Positions 11,201 to 25,000 of a stretch of 64,000 nt of DNA are shown here, one piece after another. This DNA is from Ciona savignyi (Eukaryota; Chordata; Ascidiacea; Phlebobranchia; Cionidae): the NCBI GenBank assembly GCA_000149265.1, contig CH003290.1:5954-69953 (forward strand). Reading direction: 5' to 3'. Made by a program: the position numbers and the translations under genes. How positions within the stretch are numbered: the first letter of the stretch is position 1; each line of letters opens with the position of its first letter. Under the pieces are notes generated by a model. The model was given only the letters and a program-made list of their open reading frames with translations. It did not search any database and was not told where the DNA came from.

Positions 11201-14200
11201 AGAAACTCATGGTAATTCTTTTAAAGGTATTAGTAAAAGGATACAAGTCATAAAGCATTTTCTGGTTTAGAATGGGAACTCATGATAAAAATACTAAAAG
11301 TCAACTAAGTCACTCTGAGCAGGGACTTTTGGGGGGTATTACTACTGAGTTGACCTGTGGACAGTTTACGACGCTAAATCTTTTTACCGGTACTAGTAGA
11401 AATGTACAAGTAATTAAGCATTTTCTGGTTTAGAATGGGAAACTCAATATTTCACCATGGAGGTAACAATAGATATCTTTATAATTATAACATGGATTTT
11501 GGGTAATCGTCATATTATCTAGTACATTAGGTTTATGGATTAATTGTTGTGTTTACTTCGTAATTGAAGAATTAGAATTTCAGTTTCTAGGTATTTTATT
11601 TTACATAGGTTCAAAACCTTTAATCCGGCTAATTGTGAATTCCTTTTTTAAATTAAAATCTAAATTAATGGAACAGACATGAAAGGTAAAATACATTATT
11701 GTTTTTGTCTAAAAAAAGTTGTATATTACGTATGAGAATGTCAGTAAATCTACACTTTTTGTGGTTGGCGTGGACATTAAACCCAATACCTGTTTAGACC
11801 TGTCCACCATTCTTAGCCACCAGGCCATGCGATCGTGGAGACATTAGATGTATAGTCAGATATAAATTCCCCAAACATCAAATGGTTGCCAAATAACAGA
11901 ATGGTTTCTAACAGGCATGGACAACATACGGCCGTGGTCCGGGTCTGGCCTGTGAGCCAGGTCCGGTCCATGAACAGATTTTGAAAGGCCCGCAGACTAT
12001 ACCTAACCATACCCTGTAATTGAGATATTGAATTCTATTCATGTAATAATCCGGGCCACCAAGGACTTCATTTTCCCACATATGGCCCGCTTACTAGAGA
12101 AGTTGCAAGGAAGTTATTTATACAAGTGGCAAAGTGACATTAGTTTCCCATTTACAAGTCTTACAACGGTATCACACGATTATAACATGTTGTGACACAC
12201 CCTAAACGGCTATACTAACTTTAATTGACACTATATTTAGCCATAAAGTAACTAAATTTGCACTGATAATGCTGTTATGCATAATGCAAAGAATGCCGAG
12301 GCTATCAATGATGTAAATATGTACAATATGCCCCTATCATTATGCACATATCAAAGTTCAAATATGCTACACACATAAGTTCGCTGCAATGCAAGGGTGA
12401 GATAACCTGAGAAGCCTTATTTTGCTATAATCCTGTTTACTCATACTATCTTATGGTCATATAATTCAGCCCACACACATGAGTGTTAACGGTTTAAACT
12501 CACCCAGGTTAAAGTTTGTATGAGTTGATATATTTGTGGTGTCTCTTTGGTAAAACTAATGTGGGTTGTATCGCTATGGGACCACCATACCACATTACAC
12601 TATACCATCAGTTTTAAATACTTTCATCAACCATCATTTAGTCTGTTTAATTTTGGTCGGTTAATATGATAGGGCAACAATGTTTGTGTTATTGTGCATT
12701 ATTCCTACTACTATTTTACAGGTATTTTTACATCAACTGACAGTGCCATAGGGTCGAAATATTCATATGCATATCTATGAACTATAATGCTACATTAGCT
12801 CATTTTTTCGCAATAATTTCATCAGAAACTTAATACACCATTTACAGCCCCAAACATTGAGAGAAAAATTGAGAACATGAACACCTTCAAAAAAGCCTCA
12901 ACGAAAATTAGGCAACGAAAATTTTTAAAAAAACCTCAACTAAAGTAAAGCAGCCATAGTCGTTATATTGAAGGCGGCCATTATTGTTCTAATTAAAGGA
13001 AACATGCATCATGGGTTAACAGAGCCACAGGAAGCACCAATCACGCTACAAGGCTCGGTGTATGCAAATATTTGACTACGTTTTACTTCAACTGCGTAAA
13101 TTATTCACACCAAGCAGCATTAATCTGGCGTGGCCACTATTTTGCTTGTTAGGTGTTTGTTTGGAAAATTATTGTAATAAAGAATATGCTAATGATACAA
13201 ATGGGTATTATAAATATAAAAATATGCAGAACACTTAATTGCTTTTTATACCGAGTTAGGTGAGAATACCATATTATTTAAGGTTATGTATGCCCAAAAC
13301 GGAGCAATTACTATACAATAATGAAATGTGTAAGCCGAATTTGGAATACTTTCTTACATTTACATTTGAAGTTTAAATTATAGTTTGAACCAATAGAATG
13401 AAATATTCCTTTCATAAATCAAAATTTAATGTTCATTGCTTGCCGGTTTGTTTAGTTTTAAATGTGAGATTTAAGAACGGTTAAATTAACGGCAGGGCTG
13501 TGTGATTTTAAATTTATTTTATGTCTGTCAGCAAATAGTTGGGAGTTTTAATAATGGCAGTAATGTGGGAGGTTTGCCTGTGCGGTATAGCGTTGGGTAA
13601 ATACGCTGTGCGATCAAAAGTCGTTTGTGGCCTTAGACAAGGCAGTTGGCAGACCGGGTGGATCGATGTTTTGAACAAAAACTAAAGCAAAGTCACCAAC
13701 ACAAAACTAATGTGGGTAACCCAATGCTGGGTTACCAGAGCGTTATAGCGTGTAGTATTGTCCCAGCCACAGAGATAAACATATCCCATACAAAACAAGT
13801 TTAAGTTTAGAGCACATATTCACCATCTTTCGATTCGCGCAACACATTATTAGCGTCCATAAGCCATCTCTCCAACAGTGGTTTTAATTTGATCATGTTC
13901 TTGAAGCTGAAATGATAAATAATTAATGATTACATGTGTATTCAAACGGAAGAGCCAAGACAACTGTCGATTTAATAAGTTCAGGGCGGGAGGGAAATAA
14001 AACACACATAGACTATAAAGATGTGGTGATGATTCCCAATGAGCTCAGCTATGAGCTTAGAAGTAGTTAACATTCTAATTACATACCAACGGTTTTATAT
14101 TTTTAAGGAATAGAAAAACACATACACGCTGTAAAAGATGTGGTGGTGCTTCTTAACATTAAAGATAAAATAGCCAATATGCTGAAAACCAATAGATATG

Positions 14201-17200
14201 ATCATGACATTTTAAAATGAACCTTGACAACAGAGATGACTGCTTTGATCATAATCACACCTCAGTGATACCAGCACCAGCAGTAAATGTTTTTTGCATT
14301 TTCCTCATACACCTTCCTATCCTATTGCAACAAAAAAAAGCACAAACCTCAAATTTAATGCCTCGAATCTAGATATGGTTGTCTGGCTGAAATCATTCCC
14401 ATAAAGGCATCCCATCGCTTGGCCCACATCCCCCTGTGTGAAACCCATCTTGATTCGGCGTTGTTTAAACTCCTTGGCGAAGATTTCAAGTTGCTCCAAC
14501 TGTTTGGCCTCATCCTGCAAACAAGATAGGCTATTAAACATTTTACGATCCTTTTTATTTTACAGTGCGGTTTTCTGAGACCTTATCTTGCCAACAGAAA
14601 GAATTTAGTAAATTACATGACAATTAATGTTTCTTTTTCACTTTTATGTGTGTTAAGATTAAATGTATTAATGTGTGGGTGATTCTGTAGTGTTACTTGT
14701 AATAGTGTGTTGTTCCTAATACCATTTTACAGAAAGAAATCAGTAAATTGCATCACAATTAATTCTTCTTTTACTTTACAAGTGTAAAGATTAGATCTGT
14801 TCTTGTTTTGGTGTTTATGTTACTTGTTATAGTGTGTTGTTCAACTACTATTTTACAGAAAGAAATCCGTAATCAGTCAATGCTTCTATATTACTTTCAC
14901 GTGTGTAAAGCTTAGTCTTAATCTAGCAATGATTAACCGTTCAATTTAGTTTTATTAAAGTACATACATTACACAGGAAGCCATTCAGAAAATTTCAACA
15001 AAAATAACACTGCCAATCCGACAGTAAGTTTGTGCTTAGAATAGCCTATACCACATCATTCACCTTATGGTTCTTAGAAATACACATTGTATTTCTTTGT
15101 ATCCTTGTAACATAAGTACTTTATTATAATGACTGAAGGCAGGCATACAACACACAAAAATGGTGGTATCATTTTATCAGGTCCAAATGTTTACTCACTG
15201 AGTAGGCAAAAACACAGGTTGCTTTAATAGCTACTAAGCAATACCAATAACCTAAAACACACATTGCTTCCTAATTTTTACATGCATAAATTTATGTACA
15301 CTAAGTTCGATATGGTAAAAAGAGCAAGGACCACAATTTGTGTGTTTTTTACAAGCTTAACTTGGTAAATAGGAGGGCCCATGTGCAATAAGTATTTTCA
15401 CATAACAGAATGCTGAAAAGTGGTGGTAGGACAACTGTTAAGTGTAATTATTTAAATGTATTAAAGAAGAATGCTTCTATATAATAAGGAAGAATACTCC
15501 TATGGAAGAATGCTGCTATATAATCTCACCGACCTTATCATAACCATGGGTTCTGTGCATCATATCTAAGTCGTTAATATCTTCAGGTGAATGCTGCTGA
15601 AGTAAGATGTTTTATTGTACAAATTTCAGGTGACCAATTTACATTGGGCATTAAGTTACTCATACAATAGGATGACAATAGAAATTGGTCAGGCTGAATA
15701 GGCTGTATACACTTCGAAAAACTCCCTATAACAATAAACTGGTGGAAAAGCAAAGTATTTGATTTCAAGGTTTTAACATTCATGCTGTAAGATTTAACAA
15801 TCTTAACATATAATTATATATATGGAAAACAAGAATTTTTCTGTAACCGTAGTTAGTTTACCCATATATTGCTAAATAGGCTGTATGTATAAAGTTTGAA
15901 AAACACCCCACAAAAATAGACTAGAAAAAAAGCATAGGATTTAATTTCAAAGTTTAACCATTCACTTTATGTGATTTAACAATCTTGACATAAATATATA
16001 TGAAAAAAACACTAAATACCCTTTAAAAGCTTACCCAGTTACTGGTAGAGTGCTACTAAATTCATGGGCATAGCACTTACCAAGTATGCCCCTTCACTAT
16101 CGTTGTCAACTGAATGCAGATCATCTACTGGCACCGCTTGATGATTGTTGTCTTGATTGTATGGATGTTCAAAAGGATTTGGAGCACACGGTCGTATTAA
16201 GAGGTTTTGGCCTGGATTGTAAGAAAAAAAAAGATGTAAATTTACAGGCTTCGTTGCAGTTTATACTATACGTCAATTTATTAGTTTTATTTCTAGTACA
16301 AAAACAAGAGCTTTTTAAATTCAATAGGATACACTAATTAGAATACCAGAGCAGCACATAAAGCCATACTTTGCCGTTCCAGAAGCTTGTGTTTTATATG
16401 GCCATTTAATTGTTTTAATTTCTAGTACAAAAATGTACAGTAAATTAGCTTTTAAGATTATGCTCATTTTAAGACTGAAAACAGACATAGCTAACTAACA
16501 ATAAAAAACATTTTTAGTTGCATATTTTAACTATAAAATATATTAAAAATATATTTAAATATAAAAAATATATTAAATGAAATATATTAAATAATTCTCT
16601 CACTTACCGGTATTAGGATAACCATAATAGTCAAAAATGCAAGGTCCAGACATTTTGCTTAATTGTAAACTTAATATCAAGCTACGAATGGATTACTCGC
16701 ATATACAAAGAAAAACTTATCAAACTAACGTATACAAACAACCTACTGTAATACAGTACAGTGAATTGTATATTAAATACAAAACACGCATAACAGCCAC
16801 TTATAAGCATAATCTCGGTGCATGAACTGTCTGGCATGATAGGAGCAACAAAGGCGCTCCGGGCATGCGTAGAGCAATATGCAAATAACTAGCGAGAATA
16901 AGCACTAGAATAAAGATCAATTGGATAAGCTGGCTATTATGAACCACAGATAGCCATAATCAGCTTAGGTTGGAAATAGAAATAGACGCTCGATAATAAC
17001 AATAATCAGTAAAAGCCTTCAGGGGAAGTTGGCTTAAATTACTCCACACAATGCGTTATAATGGTCCACGCCATAACGTGTATGCAAATAAATTCCTAAT
17101 CTCATCTTAGAGTCAACAGTTCATGAGAAAAGGTATTTGGTATTTTAACGCCTCGGCTTGTAGGCCCGCCACCCAAAGTATTTTAGTCACCGATTGAAAA

Positions 17201-19422
17201 TTTTATAAATACCGCATGGAGAAATTATCATTCTATTAAAAATAGTGTATGAGCAAAAATAAATAAAAACATAGCCTAATGTACTGATTTGGTATCCTTA
17301 TTTTAAATCAAGATAAGACACAAATGGAATATTGTCTATTAATGATAGCTGTATATATAGCTGTATATTGCTTAAACATATACCTATTTTCATGCTTCAA
17401 CCAAAAGCAATTTTTTTAGTTACCAGAACGTACATAATTACCTCAGAAATAAAGTATACATCAAACCGTTAAGCGTAGAAAGAAACAAAACTTACCTGAG
17501 CTATGCTGTTCTACTATGCTCTGTGGAATGAAGATCGAAATAGCTTGTTTCTTTCCATCCAACCCGTTTGCCTTGTCCGGTTTCTTTGACGTCTGTTGAA
17601 CAAAACACACAAAATTAAATCCCAAAGACCGTTTTTGATTTTGGCGCAAATTTTAAATGGAGTTTCGATTCGTTACCGCCACACTATCGAAACCTATAGA
17701 AAGAGCATAAAGTTACTGATTGCTGCAGTTGCAAAGGCATATCTTCTTACTGTATCCACTACTAACCAATATAAACTTTACTAGTACTCTGTAATCAGGA
17801 AACTTAAATGCTCATTAGACTTTCTCACATGCTTGTATGCAAATTAGCCACCAATTTTATATATGCAAATGAACCTTGCACCTACTTTACCTCAAAATGT
17901 CGCATATTATGACTGTACCTGAATGAGAATAGTACATACCCATAGTCCGTACCAAAAAAACTAATTGAAAAACCTAAAAATTCTAAACCATAGTTCACCA
18001 GACGAGAGCTGAAACTATATTTTATAACAAAAACTGGTTGCATTGCTCAAATATCCTAAATGGAAAAGTTATTAATAACCAGTTCAACCTTTTCACTTAA
18101 AGCACGGGATAAAGTTTGTACAATAAAATAAAACTTAACTCATTCCGAGCTAGCGGCTACCGCTCTACAGCCTATCTAACCTATTAAATAACGACACTTA
18201 TCAACCAGAGATCTACCACGGAATTAGTCTAGTAAATGAATTGCTTGTACGTACGTGGAAAAGAGCGGTAAAATTTGAATATAAATTGTTGGGAGACTTG
18301 CTTACACGCAAATAAAACAAGGCAACATAACTACTATTAAAATTGTAAAAAGTGTCAACAAATATCACATACCGAGTATTTTATGTGGGATTTAAATTGA
18401 AAATTTATGCCTACCGGCAAATTTTGTTAAATAACAGATTAATTATATAGAAACTTTGAAGTTTTTTCCAACCAGAATATAAACATGCTGTTTATGTTAT
18501 TAAATAATATTGTTAAGGCATAGAATTTTTAAAGCGGTACCGGTATGGTATTAGGGAATTCCCGACAACTTTGTTTCCTGTAATGTTAATTTGAAATAGA
18601 GCATAGGCCTACCATTTATTTTATTAGAGTTCAAATAAAGTCATTTTTATCTCAATTGACTCATATATATATATTGGTCCTGTGGTGTAAAGCGGATAGT
18701 CATACTAAGGTTTCACTGCACTTTAACCACTACTATGCCCACTTTATGTACACTGTTTCGATTAAGTTATTTTAATTGGATCAAACTAAATCAGTATCAT
18801 AGCTCAATCGCGGTAACACAACTGTGCACATTAGCCCCTTACGCATTTTTCCTATACTTATTAAAACATACACATAAATGTACTGTTCAGCAAGAGGTTA
18901 AAATGTTTAAACATTGTTGTATCGGTAATCAGTACCAGTACTATGAGTTGATTAAGTTAATTTTTACCATCTGGTACATTGATTGATTGATGACCAAAGA
19001 AAGAATTCATACAGTCGGCCGAGTATTTATAAGTATCATGCCAATACTACAATACCAGGACAATCTGTTTAACATAGTTGGGAAACTGTTACGACTCTAA
19101 CCTGATTTTTAGCGTCGAAAAAAGTTACTTACCAAATCTTCTGGTACATCATTTGGAATGTTATCTGTCAAACTGTTCGCAGATTTTGACAGGTTAATAG
19201 CTGCATCTGCATTGTGATATGCTGTGGAAATTTCTGAAAAAAAATCTATTATTAGGACCGTTACTGTGGTAATAATGCATTAAGGCACATAAATTAAGGC
19301 TATACCATATTTAAAAAATATGATTATCATCTAAAATAAAATATCATGCATTTTTCCTTAAATTATTTTGTAAAAATTTAAAAATAAATATATTTAAAAA
19401 AGTTTAAATTACCTCTTGGCAT
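8223..19422 (-). CDS. POU2F: Class II POU homeodomain transcription factor (Oct-1/2 type), complete
   Basis: Ten exons: 19422-19413 (MPR), 19233-19133, 17592-17496, 16211-16081, 15596-15534, 14514-14348, 13906-13824, 11112-10991, 10227-10087 and 8840-8223. All join with GT-AG borders and matching phases to give 470 residues. The POU-specific domain spans residues about 136-218 (core [20 protein letters not shown], then [20 protein letters not shown]). A roughly 20-residue linker leads to the homeodomain starting [11 protein letters not shown], with recognition helix [16 protein letters not shown]. The POU-S sequence is diagnostic for class II factors, which bind the octamer element in the nucleus. 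The 205-residue C-terminus is Ser/Asn/Thr-rich without known motifs, a likely activation domain. Homeodomain helix 1 is unusually divergent. The gene is head-to-head with POLR2E. An additional 5' non-coding exon is possible. Confidence 0.93.
8998..9257. mobile_element. MITE-D copy
   Basis: In the last POU2F intron. It begins CAGGGCCAAAAATCC and ends GGATTTTTGGCCC, about 13-bp terminal inverted repeats. The interior carries repeated ACTCGCGT-like motifs. A sister copy is at 27772-28063. The ends resemble hAT termini, but no clear target duplication was found. Confidence 0.7.
9671..9946 (+). mobile_element. SINE-A copy, internal deletion
   Basis: In the last POU2F intron. The head TCCGACCGGTTAGTCTGGTGG and tail are intact, with about 30 bp missing after GGGCAAGGCA. 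Confidence 0.9.
10239..10505 (+). mobile_element. SINE-A copy next to the POU homeodomain exon
   Basis: Its 5' end lies only about 11 bp outside exon 9 (10087-10227). Read in the gene's direction, reversed SINE sequence therefore fills the branch-point zone of the acceptor. The 3' end is decayed. Confidence 0.85.
11113..13823. other. POU2F intron between the POU-S end and the homeodomain exons
   Basis: 2.7 kb. It contains near-direct repeats at about 11150-11300 and 11330-11450 (AAGCATTTTCTGGTTTAGAATGGGA motif, three copies), a MITE-E copy, and a very diverged SINE-A-like stretch at about 13600-13790. No coding signal was seen. Confidence 0.5.
11912..12106. mobile_element. hAT-type MITE-E copy
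   Basis: Starts CAGGCATGGACAACATACGG, a decayed hAT terminus, and shares the body CATACCCTGTAATTGAGATATTG with 6541-6699. The terminal CCCACCCCTG is missing at the right end. Confidence 0.65.
14573..14900. repeat. Three-copy tandem repeat, about 125-155 bp unit
   Basis: Units begin near 14573, 14727 and 14850 with ACAGAAAGAAATC.GTAA and share TTACTTGT.ATAGTGTGTTGTTC. They lie in the POU2F intron just upstream, in gene direction, of the POU-specific exon. Confidence 0.7.
15697..16010. repeat. Two-copy direct repeat, about 185 bp period
   Basis: 15697-15830 and 15880-16010 share AATAGGCTGTAT, GATTT.ATTTCAA and GATTTAACAATCTT.ACATA in the same order. Intronic in POU2F. Confidence 0.6.
17593..19132. 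other. POU2F intron 2
   Basis: 1.5 kb of AT-rich sequence between exons 2 and 3. Open frames such as 18735-18986 have no recognisable similarity or splice context. No mobile element was recognised. Confidence 0.4.
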
Positions 19423-20396
19423 TGTTGTAGTGCTGATAATCTATAATTTCATGTATACAGTCTTGTTTTTAAAATCCAACAAAAATCGTACAAAACTTTA
19501 AGTAAAAGTAAGAAGTCTATTACCGGTATATACATAAATTTTTAACCCTAATTACCTCATTATGACATACGGATATCTGCAGATCAAAGTAATTAGGTTG
19601 GTAGCTTCAGAACTCGTATTTTATAGTCAAATAAATTAAATATATATATTATGTATGTATGTTTCAATAACATAGGAAACTCAAAACCTTGGAAATGTAT
19701 CGATTTGTGCACAATCAAATCTCACGATGAACTCGCATAATGTCGCACAACATTCTGACCAATAGGCAAATTATGAATGATTAACCACGGTAAAATTCCA
19801 ACGGGGCAATTTTGAAAAGCAAGTGTAGTTTTGTATATAACGTTCAGTTTATTTTTTTCTTGTGCAAGGACGGGCAAGGTATCGATTACTTTTACTATGA
19901 ATTAAAGTTAAAGTACTCACAGCACGGTAGCTTGCAATATTACAAGAATTTACATAAAGTGGATATGCAAATAGCGCATTCAACGGAAGCGCTTACGCAG
20001 AAATACGTCATTTTATAAAACAAACTTGGCTGTTTTTATAAACTTCGAAAACTTAAGTCTATTAACTTTACAACATCACTGTTTAGAAAACACAATACAG
20101 TACTTTACCACAATTCGTAATTTTATTATTTTAATCTTCGAAAAAGACGTTTACCTATCCGTATAACGACATTACCAGTAACAAGTAAACGGTGTGTGAC
20201 GAAAAAATTACGCAAGGTGGCGTTCCGGTGCCAGTCAGTACATGGATTAACTTACCGGTACCTGGTTATAATTATTAACGGCAAAAATGGAAATTTTAGT
20301 TTCTTAAGCAGTCCCGTTTAAAAAAATTATATTTTATTATCTTACAGGTAAAAGCTCCTCAACTGTCCTTTACTTTTAGCGTCCCAATTTCACAAA
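19423..20396. promoter_or_regulatory. Divergent intergenic region POU2F / POLR2E
   Basis: 974 bp between head-to-head start codons. An acceptor-like TATTTTATTATCTTACAG ends at about 20347, suggesting a 5' UTR intron or trans-splice site for POLR2E. No repeat was recognised. Confidence 0.45.
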
Positions 20397-21029
20397 ATGG
20401 ATGACGAGGCTGAAACCTACAGGTTGTGGAGAATCCGGAAAACTGTTATGCAGCTGTGCCACGATCGCGGCTATCTTGTCACACAGCACGAACTTGATCA
20501 ATCTTTGGAAGAATTTAAAGAAGAGTTCGGTGATAAGCCAAGCGAACGAAGGCCAGGAAGACAAGATTTAACAGTTTTGGTCGCTCACAACGATGATCCT
20601 ACGGACCAAATGTTTGTATTTTTTCCAGAAGAGCCAAAAGTTGGTGTGAAGACCATTAAAACGTACTGCCAGAGAATGCAAGAGGAAAATATCCAACGTG
20701 CTGTTATTGTTGTGCAACAAAGCATGACACCTTCTGCGAAGCAATCCCTCTTTGACATGGCCCCGAAATATATATTGGAACAATTTTTGGAGCAAGAACT
20801 CTTAATAAATATAACAGAACACGAGCTTGTCCCAGAGCATGTGGTACTCACCCCGGAAGAAAAGTCCGAACTTTTAACGAGATACAAGCTAAAGGACCAT
20901 CAGCTGCCGAGGATCCAGGCAGGTGACCCGGTGGCACGGTATTTTGGACTCAAACGTGGACAAGTGGTTAAAATTGTTCGTCCTAGTGAAACTGCTGGGC
21001 GGTATGTTACTTACAGACTAGTGCAGTGA
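20397..21029 (+). CDS. POLR2E: RNA polymerase subunit RPB5 (POLR2E), shared by Pol I, II and III
   Basis: Intronless 210-residue ORF, exactly the human RPB5 length. It opens [20 protein letters not shown], a near match to the eukaryotic jaw module. The C-terminal assembly module shows [36 protein letters not shown] and [20 protein letters not shown], the archaeal-RpoH-like fold that docks on RPB1. The subunit sits at the lower jaw contacting downstream DNA in all three nuclear polymerases. The ATG at 20397 is fixed by the conserved N-terminus. No key segment is missing. Downstream 21040-21200 has an imperfect 80-bp direct duplication. Confidence 0.97.
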   Translation: MDDEAETYRLWRIRKTVMQLCHDRGYLVTQHELDQSLEEFKEEFGDKPSERRPGRQDLTVLVAHNDDPTDQMFVFFPEEPKVGVKTIKTYCQRMQEENIQRAVIVVQQSMTPSAKQSLFDMAPKYILEQFLEQELLINITEHELVPEHVVLTPEEKSELLTRYKLKDHQLPRIQAGDPVARYFGLKRGQVVKIVRPSETAGRYVTYRLVQ

Positions 21030-22039
21030 ATTGGTCAACTTATTGCAAATCTTACTGTTTTAAATTACAATTTTTGTGTAATTGCAACATTGCGTAAAAT
21101 GACAGTTTAAATTGATTACTGCAAATCCTATTGTTTTTAAATTACAATTTTTGTGTAAATTACAACATTGTGTAAAATAACAGGTAAAATTGATTTTTTA
21201 TTTTTGCCCGTCACGGTAATTGATGCTACTACTGCCATTTCTCTGATTGGTATACTTTGTGGAATTGTATATCTTCAAAACCAGTTTGTAACATTGCACG
21301 GTTTAAATTGAATTTTTTACTGCAACGCTTATTGATTCTACTGCTGCCATTACTGTGGATGTTCTCTTTGGAATTGTATTCTTGGAATTGTATAGTTTAA
21401 CATCTGCCAAAACAACCACTTTTAGATTGACATTAGGAGTTTATGTTGTAGAAACTGGTATTCAAGAAACATCTTTAACTGATCAATATGATGGTAAGAC
21501 TGTATTTTGGTCATGCTTTTAATGATTTACTGATAATTAGATCTTTTACAAGGAACATGAGCTAGGTATATATTTTTTTAATATAGATTTAAATTATAAA
21601 ATGGGCAAAGCGGGAAAACTGTAAGTGAGTTGTTTAGATCTTAATCTAGTGGATTTAAAGTAAAATAACAAACAATTTCTTTAATGACTTGCATTGTATT
21701 GACTAGTACTGTTACATTTGCGCAGCTTGTTAGCTTATCATAACATGTCAGACCATCATTTATAAAAGTTAGGATCGAAAAAAAAACGGTAGCTGGTTGG
21801 TTATGTCCTTGGGTGAGGCACTTTACAGAAATTGTTACCCACTTACAAAATTATAGTCATCTCCACAATGTACATACACTGCAATAGTTCTAGTAACCAG
21901 ATTGCAAAAGAGATAATCCCAGTATTAACCAATAATAATAAGTACTAAACCCTATCATTTAATATTATATCAACAATAATTTTTCAATCCTGTGTTCAGT
22001 AGAATCCAACCAAGTTAACAATGTACATTCTAGGATGGT
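21030..22039. other. POLR2E to SNX6 spacer
   Basis: About 1 kb. An 80-bp direct repeat (TTTAAATTACAATTTTTGTG at about 21058 and 21137) follows the stop codon. A diverged SINE-A remnant lies at about 21788-21935 (GTCCTTGGGTGAGGCACTTTAC). No gene was seen. Confidence 0.45.
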
Positions 22040-25000
22040 ATGGACGACAGCCCTGACCTGTTGGCAGATGATGCCGACAGAAAAGGACAACGCTCTGTCA
22101 GTGTTGACCTAACCGATAATTCACTCCTTGTTGATATATCCGATGCATTAAGCGAAAAGGACAAAGTGAAGTTCACGGTGCACACTAAGGTAAAAATGCA
22201 TGTTTTTCTTGGAATGTGCATTTTTTTCTGTGGAATTGTAAGCAAACAAAAATAGAATTAAAGCAATAATCTGAAGTGTAAACAACACAAGAGTGTATAA
22301 TCCTTTAAGGTAGTTTCTTTATTTCTTAACCTGGCCTAGTTCAGTACCATAGTGTTCACTTAACCAGGGTTTTCAAAACTGGCGGTCGATGAACTTAAGT
22401 GGCAAAGAGTACATTAAGTTTACACAAACTACCAATATATCTATATATTTTAACCTGTTTAAGGTTTTTTGGATAGCCCTGCTCTACACATAGATTTTAG
22501 ATTATAAATATTAGCATTTTTTCTGATTAATTAAAATCAAATGATTTGATAATGGTACAAGTTGGTTAATACCTACAGATAAATAACAAATTGGTTAATA
22601 ACTACAGATTGATAACAAATTGGTTACTAACTACAGATTAATAACAAATTGGTCAATAACTAAAGATTGATAACAAATTGGTTAATACAGATTGATAACA
22701 AATTGGTTAATACAGATTATTAACAAATTGGTTAATATAGATTAATAACAAATTGGTTAATATAGATTGATAACAATATGGTTAATATAGATCAGGGGTG
22801 GCCAACCAGTCCGAGACTAAGAGCCAAATTTCTTACTGTATTACCACAAAGAGCCATATCATACACACAATGACAGAAATTCTTTTATTGTTATGAATGT
22901 TACTTAGTTCACGGCATCTTTCATGGCATACAGCAAACAACATCAAGAAATAGATTAAAAGATAGGAAGGGGATTGCATTTCTTACATAGCCTACTTGGT
23001 ACATTTTCGGGACATAGCCTTCATGTAGAAGAAATAGGGCCTGCGGAAAAGAGCCGCATGAAACTGAGCAAAGAGCCGCATGCGGCTTGCCAGCCGCGGG
23101 TTGGCCAGCCCTGATATAGATCGATAACAAATGGGTTAATACAGATTAATAACAAATTGGTTAATAACTAAAGATTGACAACAAATTGGTTAATAACTAC
23201 AGATTAATAACAAATTGATTATTAACTACTACTATGTTTCATTATAAGTTGTAGTCGTAATTTTGTCGTCGCAAATCTTCACAGACGACAATGAAGGAGT
23301 TCAAAGGGAATGAATTCTCGGTGGTTCGGCAGCATGAAGAGTTTGTTTGGCTGCACGACTCTTATGTTGATGATGAACGATACGCTGGATTGCTGGTAAA
23401 TCATTGATTTTGCTAGTGCTTTGTAGATCCATGTGGCTAGTATGGTTTTCTCCTGCGTGGGGAGAGATACACATACATGTTATGGGCATCATCAGAGATG
23501 TGTGGTATTGGTATTATCAGAGATATGCTAGATGTATTTAAAATTGCCTTCAGGGTGTCTGGATGTTTATCCCTTAAAATAATTACACTTTACACAGTTA
23601 ACCCTAACATTTACCTACCCTGCTTAGCTACCCCCAAGCATTTACATCCCTGGTTAGTTTGCCAATTATGCTGTATTTTTGGTATCTTTTTAAAATAACA
23701 ATGCTGTATTTTTTCTGCCATGTCCCAGAGAAAAATTATACAAACAACAGTAATATATATATTTATAATTTTTCAAACAAAAGTAATGTATGTAAAATAT
23801 ATTTATATACTCTAGCAAACCTATAGTGTTTGTCACAGCAAATTAATACCATATGCATTGAGCAGTCCATAGTAGCACAGTATTGCAAGCAGTGTCATAT
23901 CTCATATGCATTACAAATGGCAGTAATGGTTGTTAAACACCCAAGTATTCTCCATCATAGTTGCAGTCAGTAGCCAATATGTTGTTTAATTTTTGAAGTA
24001 TGGTACATTATTCATAACTATATTGCTATTAATAAGTAAAACGCTGATAAAAACTGCAAAAACAAGGTGTTCTTTCTTCTTTATATAAATTTGGCTTAGC
24101 TGTTACACTATGATCAATTCAAAACCAAATTAACTACCATCGTTTTTTTTTGCTCAGTGCATTGCATTGTAAAATCATTATTACTGATTTTGCTTAGAAG
24201 ATATTCCATTTTTTGACGCCAATTATGTTTAGTGTCTTTGTTTAACATCAGTAGTTTGACACATTTGTAAACAAACCATACTGATGCATTGAATTAAATT
24301 AATTAACAACTTAAACCAGTTAAGGTTTTAAGTTATGATGTTAGATTGTTAGTAATATGATACTGCTTTAATGGTAGCCTCTTTATGAACATTGAACATC
24401 ATACCTTTAAATTACTTCCTGTTTTATATTGATTATATGCACTACAGCTCAAGTCATCATAAATGAAATATTTATTGCATAAATGTTATTCTACATATCT
24501 ACATTCATTAATGTTTTACTGAAATATCGAACAGGTATCTAAGTCAATAATTACAGGCACTAAGAATTATCATAAAAATTAGGCTAAAAATTACATCATG
24601 TAATATATATTTTTGTGTTAGTGTAAAGCAAACCTAAACAAAGAATTAGTCGATTTCAGGAAATTTATTTCTTGTAAAATTACACGGCCCATAAATTGTT
24701 GCTTATCTAGTGGTCCATTCGTACCAGTTATTTTATTTTAAAAGCGATATCAAAAATTGTTTTTTTAAAGTGTAAGGTGTAACTATATATATTTTTCGGT
24801 TAGTGTAATTAAACTACACATATTGGTTAAATTGGTTATACTACACATATGTTCATTATGTTGTAATGATAGGCCTACGTCAAATGAAAAAGGCAAATTC
24901 GTCAACTTTTTTTTTCCAGTTTTTTCCATTTTTATTATCAGTTTCGTAAATGGCAATGATCAATGCATTTAATATTGTTATCCATCATAACCTAATCCTT

